From Hydractinia symbiolongicarpus (Eukaryota; Cnidaria; Hydrozoa; Anthoathecata; Hydractiniidae), in NCBI RefSeq assembly GCF_029227915.1, contig NC_079888.1, forward strand, positions 4,599,001-4,663,000: DNA of 64,000 nt. Reading direction: 5' to 3'. The position numbers and the translations under genes were made by a program. Positions 22,147 to 33,939 of this stretch are shown one piece after another; the stretch's first letter is position 1; every line of letters starts with the position of its first letter. Below the pieces are notes generated by a model, which worked only from the letters and a program-made list of their open reading frames with translations, was not told the origin of the DNA and ran no database searches.

Positions 22147-22705
22147 CAGTGGACTCTCTATTACTCGAACAGCCATGGGGAATCGGAAACCGTTTGAGAT
22201 ATAGAGAGATGCGGGTAATAGAGAATTGGGAGTTTTTCCAATTTTTTGTATAAATCTTGTATAAATGGCCAATTAAGCATAATTTTTCTCTCTTATAAGA
22301 AATGGGGACGACATCTTTCTTTGTACAGGATAAAATCTCGACCTTGTTGGCTAAGAACGGACTGAAAAAATAAAAAAATACAAAATATTTTATCTTGACG
22401 TTTTGTTCGAATGACATTCGAATCAGTAAAGGCTCTATTTGCGTTTACAGAGCCAAAACAATGAAAAAAACATATAAAGTGTCATATAAAGCTTTAGATA
22501 CATGTTGCGACACTGGAGTTATAGAGAGGAAATACCCAAAGAGACCAAAAAACGTTCGAGCTAAGGAGATATTCGAGTTATAGGGGTTCGAGTAATAGAG
22601 AGCTGTTTATGAGAGTTTATTAGGAAATTCCCACCGCGCAAGGGAAATCGTTCGAGTTAAGGAGAGATTCGAGTAAGAGGGGTTCGAGTTATAGAGAGTC
22701 CACTG
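22147..22705. mobile_element. Pogo-like (Tc1/mariner) MITE
   Basis: 24-bp terminal inverted repeats starting CAGTGGACTCTCTAT match at 23 of 24 positions and are flanked by TA on both sides (22145-22146, 22706-22707), as expected for Tc1/mariner-type insertion. Sub-terminal TTCGAGT(A/T)A-TAGAGAG repeats recur inside. No transposase is encoded, so the element is non-autonomous. Confidence 0.8.
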
Positions 22706-22709
22706 TACA

Positions 22710-24055
22710 AGGTAAAGCAGAGTTTGAAGTTAATAAATGTATAATAAATAAATAATAATAAATGAAATGAAGTTCCAACAGAGATGCCAAAAAAGTAAAG
22801 GATGTAATAAAAAAATAATTTGTGACGCTGACTTACTGCAACTTTTAAGTTCTACTACAAAGTTTCATACCACTCAGGGCTACATACTAATAACAAAATT
22901 GACTAAGAGACTCCGAGTATAAGCATTTGAATAAAACTAAAAAAGAAAATCAGTCACTTTTTTCTATTGTTTTTGCTTTGCAGCTTTGCAAACTGCCTGC
23001 AAAGAGATATTTTGTAGCTAGCTACTAACTTAGCAAGGTTCAATAACTCACAATGAATATGTTAAAAGAAAGACATGCAGTGGGAAAAAATTACCAGTTT
23101 TTATTACTGTCCTGAGCATAAAAACTAAATCAAAAATGACTTTGTGCTAAAAAGGAAGAACAACACCCAAAATATATAGTCTAGATAGCTAAATCTGCTA
23201 GTAAGAATAAGCCAGCTAGAACTCTTACTGAATTACATAGCTGTTCCTAGAAGATGTATATACCTCCATTATGGTTCATACATTGACTCTATGGATAATT
23301 AGCAAGCTACCTATGACAATATTTAAAAAATGATAGTATATATAACTATAGGTGACTCTAAAAAAATCAAACTTTCAAACACGTAAAGCAGGAACAATCA
23401 ACATAAAAGAACAATTCTGCTTCTTCAACACAATCAACTTGTTATGAGATTCACTTTATTAACACAATTTCGCAAAACAAGCGCTTTATTAATGCTTAGG
23501 CCTGTGTAGTATGAAACACCATAGCTTGTATTTAATGCGACTATAAATCCAAATTTTACAGGATATTGTCGTGCAAGCGAGCAGAAATACACTATAAATG
23601 GATCTAAAGGTTAAAATAAGAACGTGTTGTATGCTGTTGCAGATGCGATATTTCGTTATTTCCAACGAAACACCAATGAAAACAAATTATCAAACTGTTT
23701 CGAATATAATTTACAATTATTAAACTTCAACTACGATTTCCCTTGCTTCCAGCATCCACTTTCATTAAGTGTTGAGTTTAAGATCCAAAAAAATCAACAT
23801 ACGAGAAGTTATTTTTGTAAACAAAGTAATTGACATCTACTTTGGAAGTCAAACAAAAAACAAGACCGGTAGTTCAGATGTTTATATAAGAATTGAAAGT
23901 ATTTTTGTACTGTTCGCAGAACGATAAATATACAAAGAAGAGATCATAAAACAAGAAAAATGACAATAACAATTAGTTGTATATAAAGACACTCAAAAGA
24001 TAATTCTTTAATTTTTATTAAATATTTTAAACACAAGTGTCGATTTGTAAGATAA
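22710..24055. other. Non-coding stretch, no gene seen
   Basis: AT-rich DNA with only short unsupported open frames (for example 23624-23833). Confidence 0.45.
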
Positions 24056-24060
24056 TCCAG

Positions 24061-24375
24061 GATCGTCGTCAGAAACCCGTCTATTCCGAAACATGTGAAC
24101 CCAGTTTACTGGAACTTATCAAGTTTTGATCCTAGGTGGTCCTTAGTTACCCACGCGGAAGATGACGTCAGCTATTTCCAAGCGTTTCCAAGATATTACT
24201 CCTTAAACATAAAAGTACAATGCAATGGCTTCCCTAATTTTAAAAATGCTAGTGTAATGCAGAGACTTCGTGCCGTAACGGTAAAGTTAACAAATGAGAC
24301 ATCTTTGTCTAAATCGAATGAAAATGAAGATAACCCCTTTGTCTGTCGCAGACAGACAGACAGACAGGACATAAA
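24061..24375 (-). mobile_element. Fragment of the long Helitron-like family
   Basis: Read on the minus strand, this contains a run of GTCTGTCTGTC (24345-24368) followed by the TGGGTAACTAAGGACCACCT segment and a TTTCGGAATAGACGGGTT segment, in the same order as in the element at 60801-61525. The 3' terminus was not located. Confidence 0.5.
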
Positions 24376-24589
24376 GCAACAACTCGATAAACTGTGGAGA
24401 AATCTGCGTCGGTAGGACAGCAATGGAAAAGAACCGTCACTTAAATTTTGATGATAAAAATCGTCATTTGAATTTTTCTGTCAGCAAAGGAGCACAAATG
24501 TACAAAAAAAATCTAAAATTTGTTTACCTGTTGCCTCTAATGTGTAAAACTCGAAACTCTAAAAAATGTATAACGTTTTTTGGTAAGGT

Positions 24590-26740
24590 CATTAACCCGT
24601 CTGTTCCAAAACAGGTGGGTTTACTCAGACGTAGGAAATCGCATTTTAGACGGGGGTTATATTCAAATATCATATCGCGTTTTAGGCGGAACTACTTGGT
24701 ACCACACCGCGGAGAAGATTGTTGTCAGATGCTGTACCAACAGTCTGCTTAAACGAAAACACACAGAAAAAAGAATAAAATCACGGGAGAAAAAAACAGG
24801 TAAATATATTATAAAAGCCAAACAAGTCCTGGGGACGAGGTTGAAAAACACTCATAAAAAGATAATTGTTGTATTTTGTCCAACTTGTTTTCACAGCCTT
24901 TTTATTATTTAGGTGGAAGAGTTAGTACCTGAATACACATTTTCCGAAGCAAACGTGTCTTCAGACAGATATCAACATTTTTCTGCTCAAGTTGAACCTG
25001 ATGTTGTAGATAAAGGTGTCAGTGCTGTTGCTAGTACGCAGTCGAAAAAAACTCAATACTGTTTTCAAGGCATCTCAAGAGTAGAAGTAAACGACTCACA
25101 AGCACACAAGAAACCGTTGTTAGTAGAAGTCCCGGGAAGAAGTCTGTTAAGAACAAGAGTTGCAACACCATGATGTCATTTCAACCCCCATGTGACAGTT
25201 GAAATGCAAAACAATGCAACGACGACCCAGCTGCATCCATGTACAATGATGATCAAGATTCTTCGTTCCACCTGGATAGCGTGACAGAGAGTGAAAGTTA
25301 TAATGGTGATAAAAATGATTCTAGGGAACTCACTGGTGACTACTAATCAACTAACTTTATTTTACATTGGTCTTGCATACTTTCACTACTGCGCTGTTTC
25401 ACATGCATGAAAGCCGTAGGCATTTCCAACTCCATAATCGTTGGGACACAGCTGATCTTAAATATGATATTCTCAGCTGGCCACACTCACAAGTGGTGCT
25501 CGCAACCTTTTATTCAACGACAACCTCATGGAAATCTACTCGTGTCAGCAGCTATATTACTTACAGGCAATACTTACCAGCGAATAAAGAAATTTATGGA
25601 AATTTCCAAGATAAAATTTATTTCAAAAGTCGCATTTTATCGAATCCAAAAATATGTTTTTTCTGGTTGTCCATAAAGTGTACACATTACACAGGGAACT
25701 TCGTTATCAAAGCTGTGTTGATGCTGAGGATAAACTTGATTTGATAGACGACGGGAGATGTGATTCACTGGGTTATAACGCGAAGTACGGTACATAGACC
25801 CTTATGAATTGTTCTGGGGAAATTTTGGCTTTTCATGTGATCCATGCGGGAGAAGTGGAAAATTCATCGCGGATGGAAAAAGCTGGGATGATTAAAGTAC
25901 TGGAGCATGTCGGTAATGCTGGAATATCCATTAACAGCCTTACAACCGATCGATGTATTCAAATAAGGAAATACTTAAGAGAGGCGCGAATGACATTAAT
26001 CGTCAATTTGATATATGGCGCGTTAGTAAGAGCATAAAAACGAAATTAGTGAAGCTTAGCGGGAAAAAAGTGCCCCTGATTTACAACCCTGGATAAAGCC
26101 TGTTATCAATCACTTTTGGTGGTGCTGGTAATCCAACAATTTTAAAAGAAAAGTGGTTCAGTCTTTTACACCATGTGAGTAATAAATAGACATCACTGGG
26201 AAGGAAACACTTATTACAAGAAGTGTGCCCACGCCAAACTCAAAAAAGACGACAGCCGAATTAAAAAATGGCTTCGAGAGGGTTCTACTGCTTTCACAGC
26301 GTTGGAGAAAGTTGTGCCAGACAAACTATTGGTACGAGATTTGAAGTACCTAGTTGGATTTTAACATACTGGCAGTTTAGAGGTATATCATGCCCTTTAT
26401 AACAAATACTGCCTCAAACGGCTTCATTGTAGCTACAGTGGCATGGTCGCGCGTTCTCAGTTAGCAGTGTTAGATCATAATGCTGCCACAAGCTCAAAGC
26501 ACGCACAAACGAAAGATGGCAAAATGCGGTTTAAACACCAATACTGAAAGGTTTCTGGCGCCTGGGTAGTAAAAAAAAATTGACAAAAACAGATCAGAGC
26601 TATGCAGAAGATTTGGTAGAGGAAGTCGAGTATTTAGTGTCTTCTCAAGAAGAATGTGCTGTTCCAGATATCAGTAACGTACCAAAATACATCGCACCTG
26701 CACAACGCCAAGAAAAAGCAGACACTGTATGCAACACAAA
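24590..26740 (+). pseudogene. Decayed DNA-transposon transposase (possibly Kolobok-like)
   Basis: A series of plus-strand frames keeps the order of one long transposase but is broken by many stops and shifts. At 25407-25676 it reads NLLVSAAILLTGNTYQRIKKF. At 25804-26037 it reads ILAFHVIHAGEVENSSRME and SINSLTTDRCIQIRKYLREA. It continues with INHFWW- and HHVSNKHHWEG-type sequence, then GMVARSQLAVLDHNAA near 26440. A polar region with repeated acidic stretches lies at 24913-25330. This resembles a transposase family I have seen in cnidarian and other invertebrate genomes. The Kolobok assignment is a guess. It cannot make a working protein as it stands. Confidence 0.55.
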
Positions 26741-26799
26741 ACTAGATTCTTGTTTTGAATCTATTTTTTATTGTAAAACGTTTTTTTTTTCTTGTTAGT

Positions 26800-28460
26800 T
26801 ATACACCTCAATGGTTGTCATCAACAGTGATTTATAAGGCCAAATCGTTCTGAAATCGTCCGACTTTGTGATTCACTCGTTCTCTAAATAAGAAATAAAA
26901 ATTAAATAAATAACCACCTGACAGATCTCACAATAAGTCATATATGTTTATTCCGAATATGCGTTTGAGTGATGCAACACAATACAAAAAACCCAAATTA
27001 GACTGTGGTAACAACACGAGCAGTTTTAAAAAGTTTAGAAAAATATTTATCAGCGAAAAAACTTTAGAGGAAAAAGAGAGCTGAAGAAAATATATTTTCA
27101 AAAAGATAATATTTTTTGCTTAATTTAATTTGGTTTATTTTACCTTGGAAAATTACTCCAGTGTTGCTGTAACAAAACTTTCTGTTTGTTTGCATGCCTA
27201 GGCATAACCAACAAATTCAAGAGTTCTTGTCGCTGTTGTCACACATAATAAATAAATATTTATTTCAGGTATGTTTAAAATATTTTAAACTACGTATGAT
27301 ATTTTCAATAAATAATGAATATCAGTAGACATTTATTTTAATTTTAGTACGCTTTTCTATACGCGACATCAAATTTTGTTTCTGAACACATTTACGTCAT
27401 TTTTGTTGTTCGATCCCAGACCATCGGTACAAAACGCGCTCCGCAAAAAAATGAAAATTCTTGGAGGCGAGACAGCAGCTAGTTCACAAAGAAAGCACAT
27501 TATTCAGGAACTAAGTTAGATATTTTATGATTTTATAGACTAGTTGAATGAAATATCAAAAAATAATTTTTGTGTTAATTTTCCCTTTAAGGCTTTTTAG
27601 CTAATCAGGGATGCGGATTTCCCGCATAAACTGGTTGAAAATAGCTATCAGTTACGTATATAAAGACATGGTTTTATAAAACTACTTTAAAGGGGCTACA
27701 GAACGGCTGTTGGTTTTCGTCTTTAGTGACTTACCCGAAAGTCGAGCTGGAGGCGGCGAAAAACAAAAATGGCTATTTTTCCGGCATGTATGTAATTTAC
27801 AGACTCGAACATATAGATATATCTAGAATTTTTATCTTTTCAGCCTTGGTCATGTTTCATCCAGAATGAGTCTTGCTGAAATGTTTCTTTGTAATATATT
27901 TTTCGAAAAAAAATATTGAACCAGCGAGCAAAGTGCGCTGGTCTGTTCATTGGGCAAAACGCGTTTCTGGATTTTTATTTTGTGTGCGGGATTTTCGGAA
28001 TGTGAGCATTTTAACCGGTTCGTAACCACGTTTTAAGTTTAGGTATTAATGCATTGTTCCAAAAATCAATTAAGTTTTTGCAACAACATTGTTGTTAAAA
28101 CTTAAGCGTTGTTTAGATAAACCGCACCTCCCGTATTTATCAAACAAACATGTTAATTTAAGCAGATAGTCAACAAGCAGATAGCCAACAAGCAAGCAGA
28201 TAAACAGTGATGTTTACAAAAAAACAAATCAGTTCTGTTTACCTCTGATTATTCCTGATTACCAGCGCGGTGCTACTCGCGGATAGTTATCGAAATTATG
28301 GCGCACTAGTTTTTGGCAAACACGTATGGTGTCCAATTTTTTAATTTTAGCATTGTGCTGAATAAGCCAGAGAAGAAGTTACTAAGTGCTTCAAGCATTT
28401 AAGGACTTGAAACGGACTTTTTATTACTAACAAAATGTGTGTTTAATATAACTTTTTCCA
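26800..28460. other. Non-coding stretch, no gene seen
   Basis: AT-rich DNA, no recognised exon or repeat family. A somewhat GC-richer patch lies at 27700-27770 without coding support. Confidence 0.45.
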
Positions 28461-28469
28461 ACATGACCA

Positions 28470-28860
28470 TAAGTAAATAAGTAAATTAGTAAATAAGTAA
28501 ATAAGTGAATAAGTAATAAGAAAGTGAATAAGTAAGCTAATAAGTAAATAAAATAAAGTAAAAAAATAAAATAAAATGAAATAAAAAAAAATAAATAAAA
28601 TAAAATAAAAATAAAATGAAATAAAATAAGATAAAACAATACAAAATAAAATAACATAAAATAACATAAAATAAGATGAAATAAGATGAAACAAAATAAA
28701 ATAAAACAAAATAAAATAAGATGAAATAAGATAAAATAAAATAAAATAAAATAAAATAAAATAAAATAAAATAAAATAAAATAAAATAAAATAAAATAAA
28801 ATAAAATAAGATAAAATAAAATAAAATAAAATATAAAATAAATAAAATAAAATAAATTTA
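28470..28860. repeat. Simple repeat: (TAAG/TAAA)n grading into (AAAAT)n
   Basis: 28470-28550 is a TAAG/TAAA tetranucleotide mixture. 28560-28860 is AAAAT pentanucleotide repeats, nearly perfect at 28730-28808. Its complement creates a spurious long Phe/Leu/Tyr-rich frame. Confidence 0.95.
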
Positions 28861-29185
28861 TTTGTCGCATACTATAAAAATCTGACCGGAAATGTTAGCA
28901 TATTATAAGCATCCTGAGTATTATGTCACATTTTTATGTAAGCATTATTTTCATAGGAAGGACTATTTAAAAACACAAAAAGAAAATTTGTTCGCATGTG
29001 AAAAATATTGTCCATGATAAACATAACCAGCATATATCGAGGCCCAGATTTTTAAAACGCTCAATTAAACTGAAGCATATATGGGTTCACTCTAAAGGTG
29101 TATGTTTTCGTATTCGTTAAAAAAAATTGCTTCCCCTATTCTAAAAATCATGAAAAATTAAAGTAAATTAAAGTTTTCAATATGG

Positions 29186-30145
29186 TCACTCCTTTTTTTG
29201 ATCGTCGCTACTTGCTGTGTGTTTGTTAGGATTCGTTTTTGTCTTCACTCTATCAAGGTCGTCTATATTGATTTCTTTCTCACCTTCTTCCTGTAAACCA
29301 GTATTCGTATCCTTATTCTTATCTTTACCCTTTCTTGGCTTCTTAAGATTTGGACTTGTTTTAACTTTAATGTGTTCTGCTTGGTCAGGTTTACTATTTT
29401 CTATAGCATGGTCATCCGGGTCTTTTTTTTCTGTGTCCCCTTCTTTTCTTTCTTTTGAATTGGAAGGCTCCTTTTCATTAAATTTTTCCATGAGATTCTC
29501 AATATTCTCCTTTCTACCACTAGGTTCCTCCTCATGACTTTTTACTTTTAAATCATTTTCCCCAATGTGATGTTTCGCCTTTTCAGCTACCGTTAAAAAT
29601 TCTTCCATTGACGATGCAGCTTTTGAATGACATACTTTTGGATATGTTGTGCAGATCTCTTTCTCCAACTGGGAATTATAAAGAAAAGCGCGATGAAATT
29701 AATGTTGTCACCAACTCAACTTACTGTGTCTTCTATGTGGGTTTTTAATGAACAAAATTTACAAATATGTTTAAATCAGATAGAGTTCAGAACAAGATAT
29801 ATTAATAAAAGAATCACGACTGTCTACGAACCGTTACATTATGTAGAAAAAATTATTAAACGATCACGGTGAAGGATTCTTGGACAAAATCAAAACACGG
29901 AAAAGTATTCAGTATACTGAAATGAAAACAACTTTCATATAATAAGGACTGAGCCACTATCTCCGTGATTAGGCAAGTCCTGTATTTACCAGTCATACAC
30001 AGTTATTCAAATTTTAAGGAAGAATATTTTTGTTTACCTGCTTTGATCCTCTGTTTTTCGATCTTTTTATATTCACCTTTCCACCCACTGTCTGGGCAGT
30101 GACAACTAAATATACAGCTATAGCAGCGATCCTAAGGAGATGCAT
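29186..30145 (-). CDS. Secreted Lys/Glu-rich low-complexity protein
   Basis: Two exons, 30038-30145 and 29186-29668, join in phase 0 (donor CAG^GTAAAC, acceptor CCCAG^TTGG) to give 196 residues. I chose the Met that begins a signal peptide (MHLLRIAAIAVYLVVTAQ); an in-frame upstream Met at 30214 would bury it. The mature protein starts with a basic stretch, then ICTTYPKVCH with its only two Cys, then about 130 residues dominated by Lys, Glu, Asp and Asn (for example KERKEGDTEKKDPDD), ending SSDDQKKE. No domain is recognised. It is probably disordered and extracellular. Matrix, mineral-binding or gland proteins look like this, but the sequence gives no specific function. Confidence 0.7.
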
Positions 30146-30149
30146 CACT

Positions 30150-31235
30150 CGTGTGGAATTGCCATCTTCGCTTGTTTTTTTGCTTGAAATAAAGAGCAAG
30201 CAATATAAATCCAATTGTTAAAGAAAATTCGGCATGATCTTTATTTATTTATGAATGTGCAGTGAACTTATACGTATTTCGACACGGTCAAAAGATAAGT
30301 ATCATCGAGAATGCGTTCATCGAAGAAAGGTGAAACAACTTCCTTGTTGCCATAACGACATGTTTTACTTCAAGTTCAGGGGTGGCCCGCAAAGGGAATA
30401 ATCTTTTTTGTTAGTGGCTTCAAGCATGCGCACTGATTAAAAACTTTCACTTCAGGGTTAAGGATTCACATGGAAAGCTCAAACCAGTTTGAAATTTCAC
30501 TTTAAATAACGAAACATTACACACTGTAATAAACCTAATTCAATATCCATTTTCGTTCCGGGAAATATACACACCAAACTACAGAATAACATGATTGCGA
30601 GATTAATTATGAGCAAATTTTTAGTTTGCAGTAAAATAGTGCATATATAGTTTGTTTACTTGCTATATTTGCAAAATTAGTTTATTAACTAATTATTAAC
30701 AGTCGGTAACAATATAGGATAATAGCATGTATGTACCAGACACTGGGCCGTCTCTATGGTTTGTTTATTATTCTTATCGTTTAGGCTCAGTATAGTAGCT
30801 AGCTTTGAATTATGATGCTGGCTAATTTATGTCAGGAGAGTTAAGAAAATTGCGGTCAGGTATCGACAAGGGAAAAGGGGTAAAAAATAGACAAAATTGG
30901 ACGTCTTTAATGGATAGCCCCATGGTACCTCTCACGAAAATACATCACGGCAAGTGTTACACCAGTCATGAATGTTCTAAAATAAATTAAAACGATATAA
31001 ATTATGTCACGTATATATATTTTATACATCGTAAAATCTATTTATTTGTTTGTTTAATGCAATTCTGATTAACATTATTTTCCGTGCTTTGTTTTGCTAA
31101 AATTTCTCTTTGCGAAAAATCCACGTTGTACTAGATGGTCCCAACTCTTGACAATCTGAACTCTTTATTTTTCTGACAATGTTTGTCCAAAAATTTTCAC
31201 ATTTTCCTTATTTTTTCAGTCTTTTCAGCCACTGC
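30150..31235. other. Non-coding stretch, no gene seen
   Basis: AT-rich DNA upstream of the secreted Lys/Glu-rich gene. A short GT-AG leader exon could exist, but none is supported. Confidence 0.4.
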
Positions 31236-31238
31236 AAT

Positions 31239-31602
31239 ATCTCGAATTTTGTTATCTCGAACTATTTTTTTCTGGTTCCTTTAGCTCATTATTTCACGTT
31301 ATCTAGAAATATTTTCTGAACAAAAACATTCGATTTTATAAAAATTAATTTTACTAATTCTCTTTAAAACACAGAACTTCAAAATGTTACGACGCTTTTT
31401 CTAAACAAATTCCATACTATTATCCATATATATTCTGTTTATGTTTCTCGTTTTCGGCTAAACGTAAACTATAGTAAACAAGTACGAGCCTTCGCTATCT
31501 CGAAATTCGAACTTCGATATGTCGAGCATCTTTTATCGCAAACTTTCGATATCTCGACTTTTTTTTCGGTCCCCTGAATGTTGAAGATACCGAGAGTCGA
31601 CT
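31239..31602. mobile_element. Decayed pogo-like MITE
   Basis: The right end reads GAGAGTCGACTG^TA, a Tc1/mariner-type terminus like that of the element at 22147-22705. The body has TATCTCGAA repeats. The left end at about 31239 (CACTGCAATATCTCGAAT) is weak. The first ~150 bp are homologous, inverted, to 47093-47260. Confidence 0.5.
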
Positions 31603-31609
31603 GTATTTC

Positions 31610-32680
31610 AAAATGAGTTACGGATTACAAAATTCTAAAATTTTGATTTAAAATTTTAAGTTATTCTGAACAAAGTATAGGATCTGCTGCATACGCTTTT
31701 TCAAATTCATTTATGTTGTTGAAAAAGCAAAATATGTAATAAATTTAATGTATATATATTTGTATAAATTAAGAAAAGATAACGACATAATTGTCATTTT
31801 AAATGTAGATTAAAAGTATACTTCACTCCTAAATACAAGATCAATCTATTATAGTGGAAATTATTTAGTGTTATAAACATCAGGCTATGCTCAGGATACA
31901 AACACAGTTGCCATTAGGGAGGACTTTTGCCAGGAAAACTTTACACTCAGAATAATTTGACACTTTTTTCTACAGACAAAGTTAGATGTCATTTGTATTG
32001 TCCCTTCACACTTTTAGGCTGCAAAGCACATTTCATAGATTTGATTAAATTTATGTCGAATTTTTGACCTGCCCTTAGTAAGAACAATGCATGGGAACAG
32101 AATAATACTAAAATTATATAAAAAATAATGATAATAAGAATAAGAATAATCGATACACGTAACATCCATTTACAATGATTTTTCTTGTAGAAATGCATAA
32201 GGAATATTTATCTAACATACACAAAAACAAACAAGGAAACAACAAACAAATAAAACTTGTCGCTAGCTACAGTCTAAACCGCAATTAGACAATGGAGAAT
32301 AAAGATAATTAACCGACACATCAATAGGTCAGCAATAAGTCAATTAGATATGTAAAGGGAGATAAAAGCAAATAACATATACGTACACAAAAACAAAACA
32401 AGTAAAGAAATTACATTTCTAAAATTGCTATTAGTATATAAATACTCAGTTCAGTAGCTAAGATGAGCATAATTGTAATCCTTACAGCACAAAGTTAAAT
32501 TAGTAGAACGTACAAATTGTAGTATAATTGTAGTATTATAATTAGACCAAAAAAAATGTCACCAAATCAAGCACTTAGATACTTTAACCACCTGTCACTA
32601 TCTTATGTCCAAAGCATACATAAGTTATGTTAATTGGGAAAAAATTGTTGATAGAATATCTCTTTGTTTGACTAAATTTT
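31610..32680. other. Non-coding stretch, no gene seen
   Basis: AT-rich, no feature recognised. Confidence 0.45.
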
Positions 32681-32682
32681 GG

Positions 32683-32720
32683 CACAGGGTATGCCAAAAA
32701 GCTTTCTGGCGTACCCTGTC
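32683..32720 (-). other. Stem-loop downstream of the nuclease-like gene
   Basis: ACAGGGTATGCC and GGCGTACCCTGT form a 12-bp stem (one G-T wobble) with a 12-base loop, about 55-90 bases past the nuclease stop codon. It may be a 3'-end signal in the mRNA, part of a small transposon end, or chance. It is the strongest hairpin I noticed between 31.6 and 37 kb. Confidence 0.5.
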
Positions 32721-32774
32721 TTTTTCCTCATCGTTTTTTTTAAGTCACAAATTGAACGTATACTTGATGGCAGC

Positions 32775-33860
32775 CTAAATAGAGTTTAAATCCTCAGTTG
32801 TGCATGGTGGTACCATTAACCATTCTTCATCATCAAATATTTCCAAAAAATACGACTGATACAAAATTTCATAAATCTTCTCTTCAATTGGTTCACATCC
32901 AGATGCCAAAAGATATTTATCTTTCTTTTTCGTCAGAAATGGCTTAGGTAAGAAATTCATATGAGGAACATTTTTAAGTTCTTCGAAAAATGTGAGTAAA
33001 TCAAATTTAAAAAAGTTATCCCATCGCTCATCAAGAGTGACAATTCCCCATTCCTTATCAGTGTTCTCGTCAGAATCCCACACTACGTTGCCACATTTCT
33101 GAACAATTTTACCTTTACTAACATCCGTTACATAGATATAACCCATCAGTTGAAACAAATCATAAATATTTTTTCTAACGGTTTTAATACTCATGCGGTT
33201 TTTGGCTTCAATAACAATATCGTCTGATATACCATCAACTTTTCCACCAATTCTGAAAATATACTCATCATCTTTATAAATATCTTTGTAGTACATTTTA
33301 TCATTCCGCGACTTAATTACAACACCAGTTTTTTCCTGTGTTTTATCAAGAATTTTCTTTTCATTTACTGTACCACAAGTTTTGTTCAATTTTGATTCCA
33401 TACTTTTCTTTAATTTTATCACATTCTCTTCTGGAACCCTATCTTTTTCAGCAGCTTTGTGTATTTTTTTTGCATAATCTTGCATAATAACATCAACCTC
33501 TTCTTTAGTCTTTGGTCTTTTTTGACCGATTATCTTTGTAAACTCCCTTTCCACCTTGTCAATTTCTTCTGCTTCTTCCACCTCATCATCAACAACAACA
33601 TACCCATTTTCTTCAAAATACTTCCTCGCTAAACTTTTATTATTTTGACACCAATATTTTAGCAAAGTATGTTCCCTCGGACACCATCGGTTTGCTTCAG
33701 CAATTGAGCCAAAATCACTTATACTAACGTAAAGAACTTTCGGCATTTTTCCTTTTAAAACAGTGCCAGTGACTGTCGCTTCCTTTTCCATTATGTCTTT
33801 TTCTAAGAATCCCGATGCCACCCACTTAGGGTCCAGGACTTTAGCGATGGTCTTGATCAT
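32775..33860 (-). CDS. PD-(D/E)XK (RecB/MGME1-like) nuclease family protein, intronless
   Basis: 361 residues from the first ATG, ending at TAG. The nuclease core is visible in order: a helix with G-x3-E (GTVNEKKIL, E167), GGKVDGI (D209), IVIEAKNRM (E218, K220), then FQLMGYIYV (Q237-x3-Y), the QxxxY motif of RecB-like members. The N-terminal 150 residues are Lys/Glu-rich and contain CPREHTLLKYWC. All predicted catalytic positions are intact and the frame is open for over 1 kb without introns, so it is likely functional or young. Family members act on DNA ends; here the substrate and location are unknown, and I see no mitochondrial targeting sequence. A 22-base stretch just upstream of the start recurs at 44633-44654. 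A cellular gene or a passenger of a transposon is possible. Confidence 0.75.
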   Translation of the reverse strand: MIKTIAKVLDPKWVASGFLEKDIMEKEATVTGTVLKGKMPKVLYVSISDFGSIAEANRWCPREHTLLKYWCQNNKSLARKYFEENGYVVVDDEVEEAEEIDKVEREFTKIIGQKRPKTKEEVDVIMQDYAKKIHKAAEKDRVPEENVIKLKKSMESKLNKTCGTVNEKKILDKTQEKTGVVIKSRNDKMYYKDIYKDDEYIFRIGGKVDGISDDIVIEAKNRMSIKTVRKNIYDLFQLMGYIYVTDVSKGKIVQKCGNVVWDSDENTDKEWGIVTLDERWDNFFKFDLLTFFEELKNVPHMNFLPKPFLTKKKDKYLLASGCEPIEEKIYEILYQSYFLEIFDDEEWLMVPPCTTEDLNSI

Positions 33861-33869
33861 ACACTTAAC

Positions 33870-33930
33870 ATTCACTTTTCAGACCATGTATAAATGACGT
33901 AATGTATCGGTATGAGCGCGTGTGATTGGT
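33870..33930 (-). promoter_or_regulatory. 5' flank of the nuclease gene, shared with a second locus
   Basis: On the minus strand the flank reads CAACCAAT, then ATTAC, then TGGTCTGAAAAGTGAATGTT immediately before the coding region. The same order of words occurs on the plus strand at 44609-44655. The CCAAT word could be a promoter box; that is inference. Confidence 0.4.
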
Positions 33931-33939
33931 TGCCTTTAT

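Noticed and set aside
28427-28870. 147-residue Phe/Leu/Tyr frame
   Set aside because: It is the complement of the AAAAT simple repeat.
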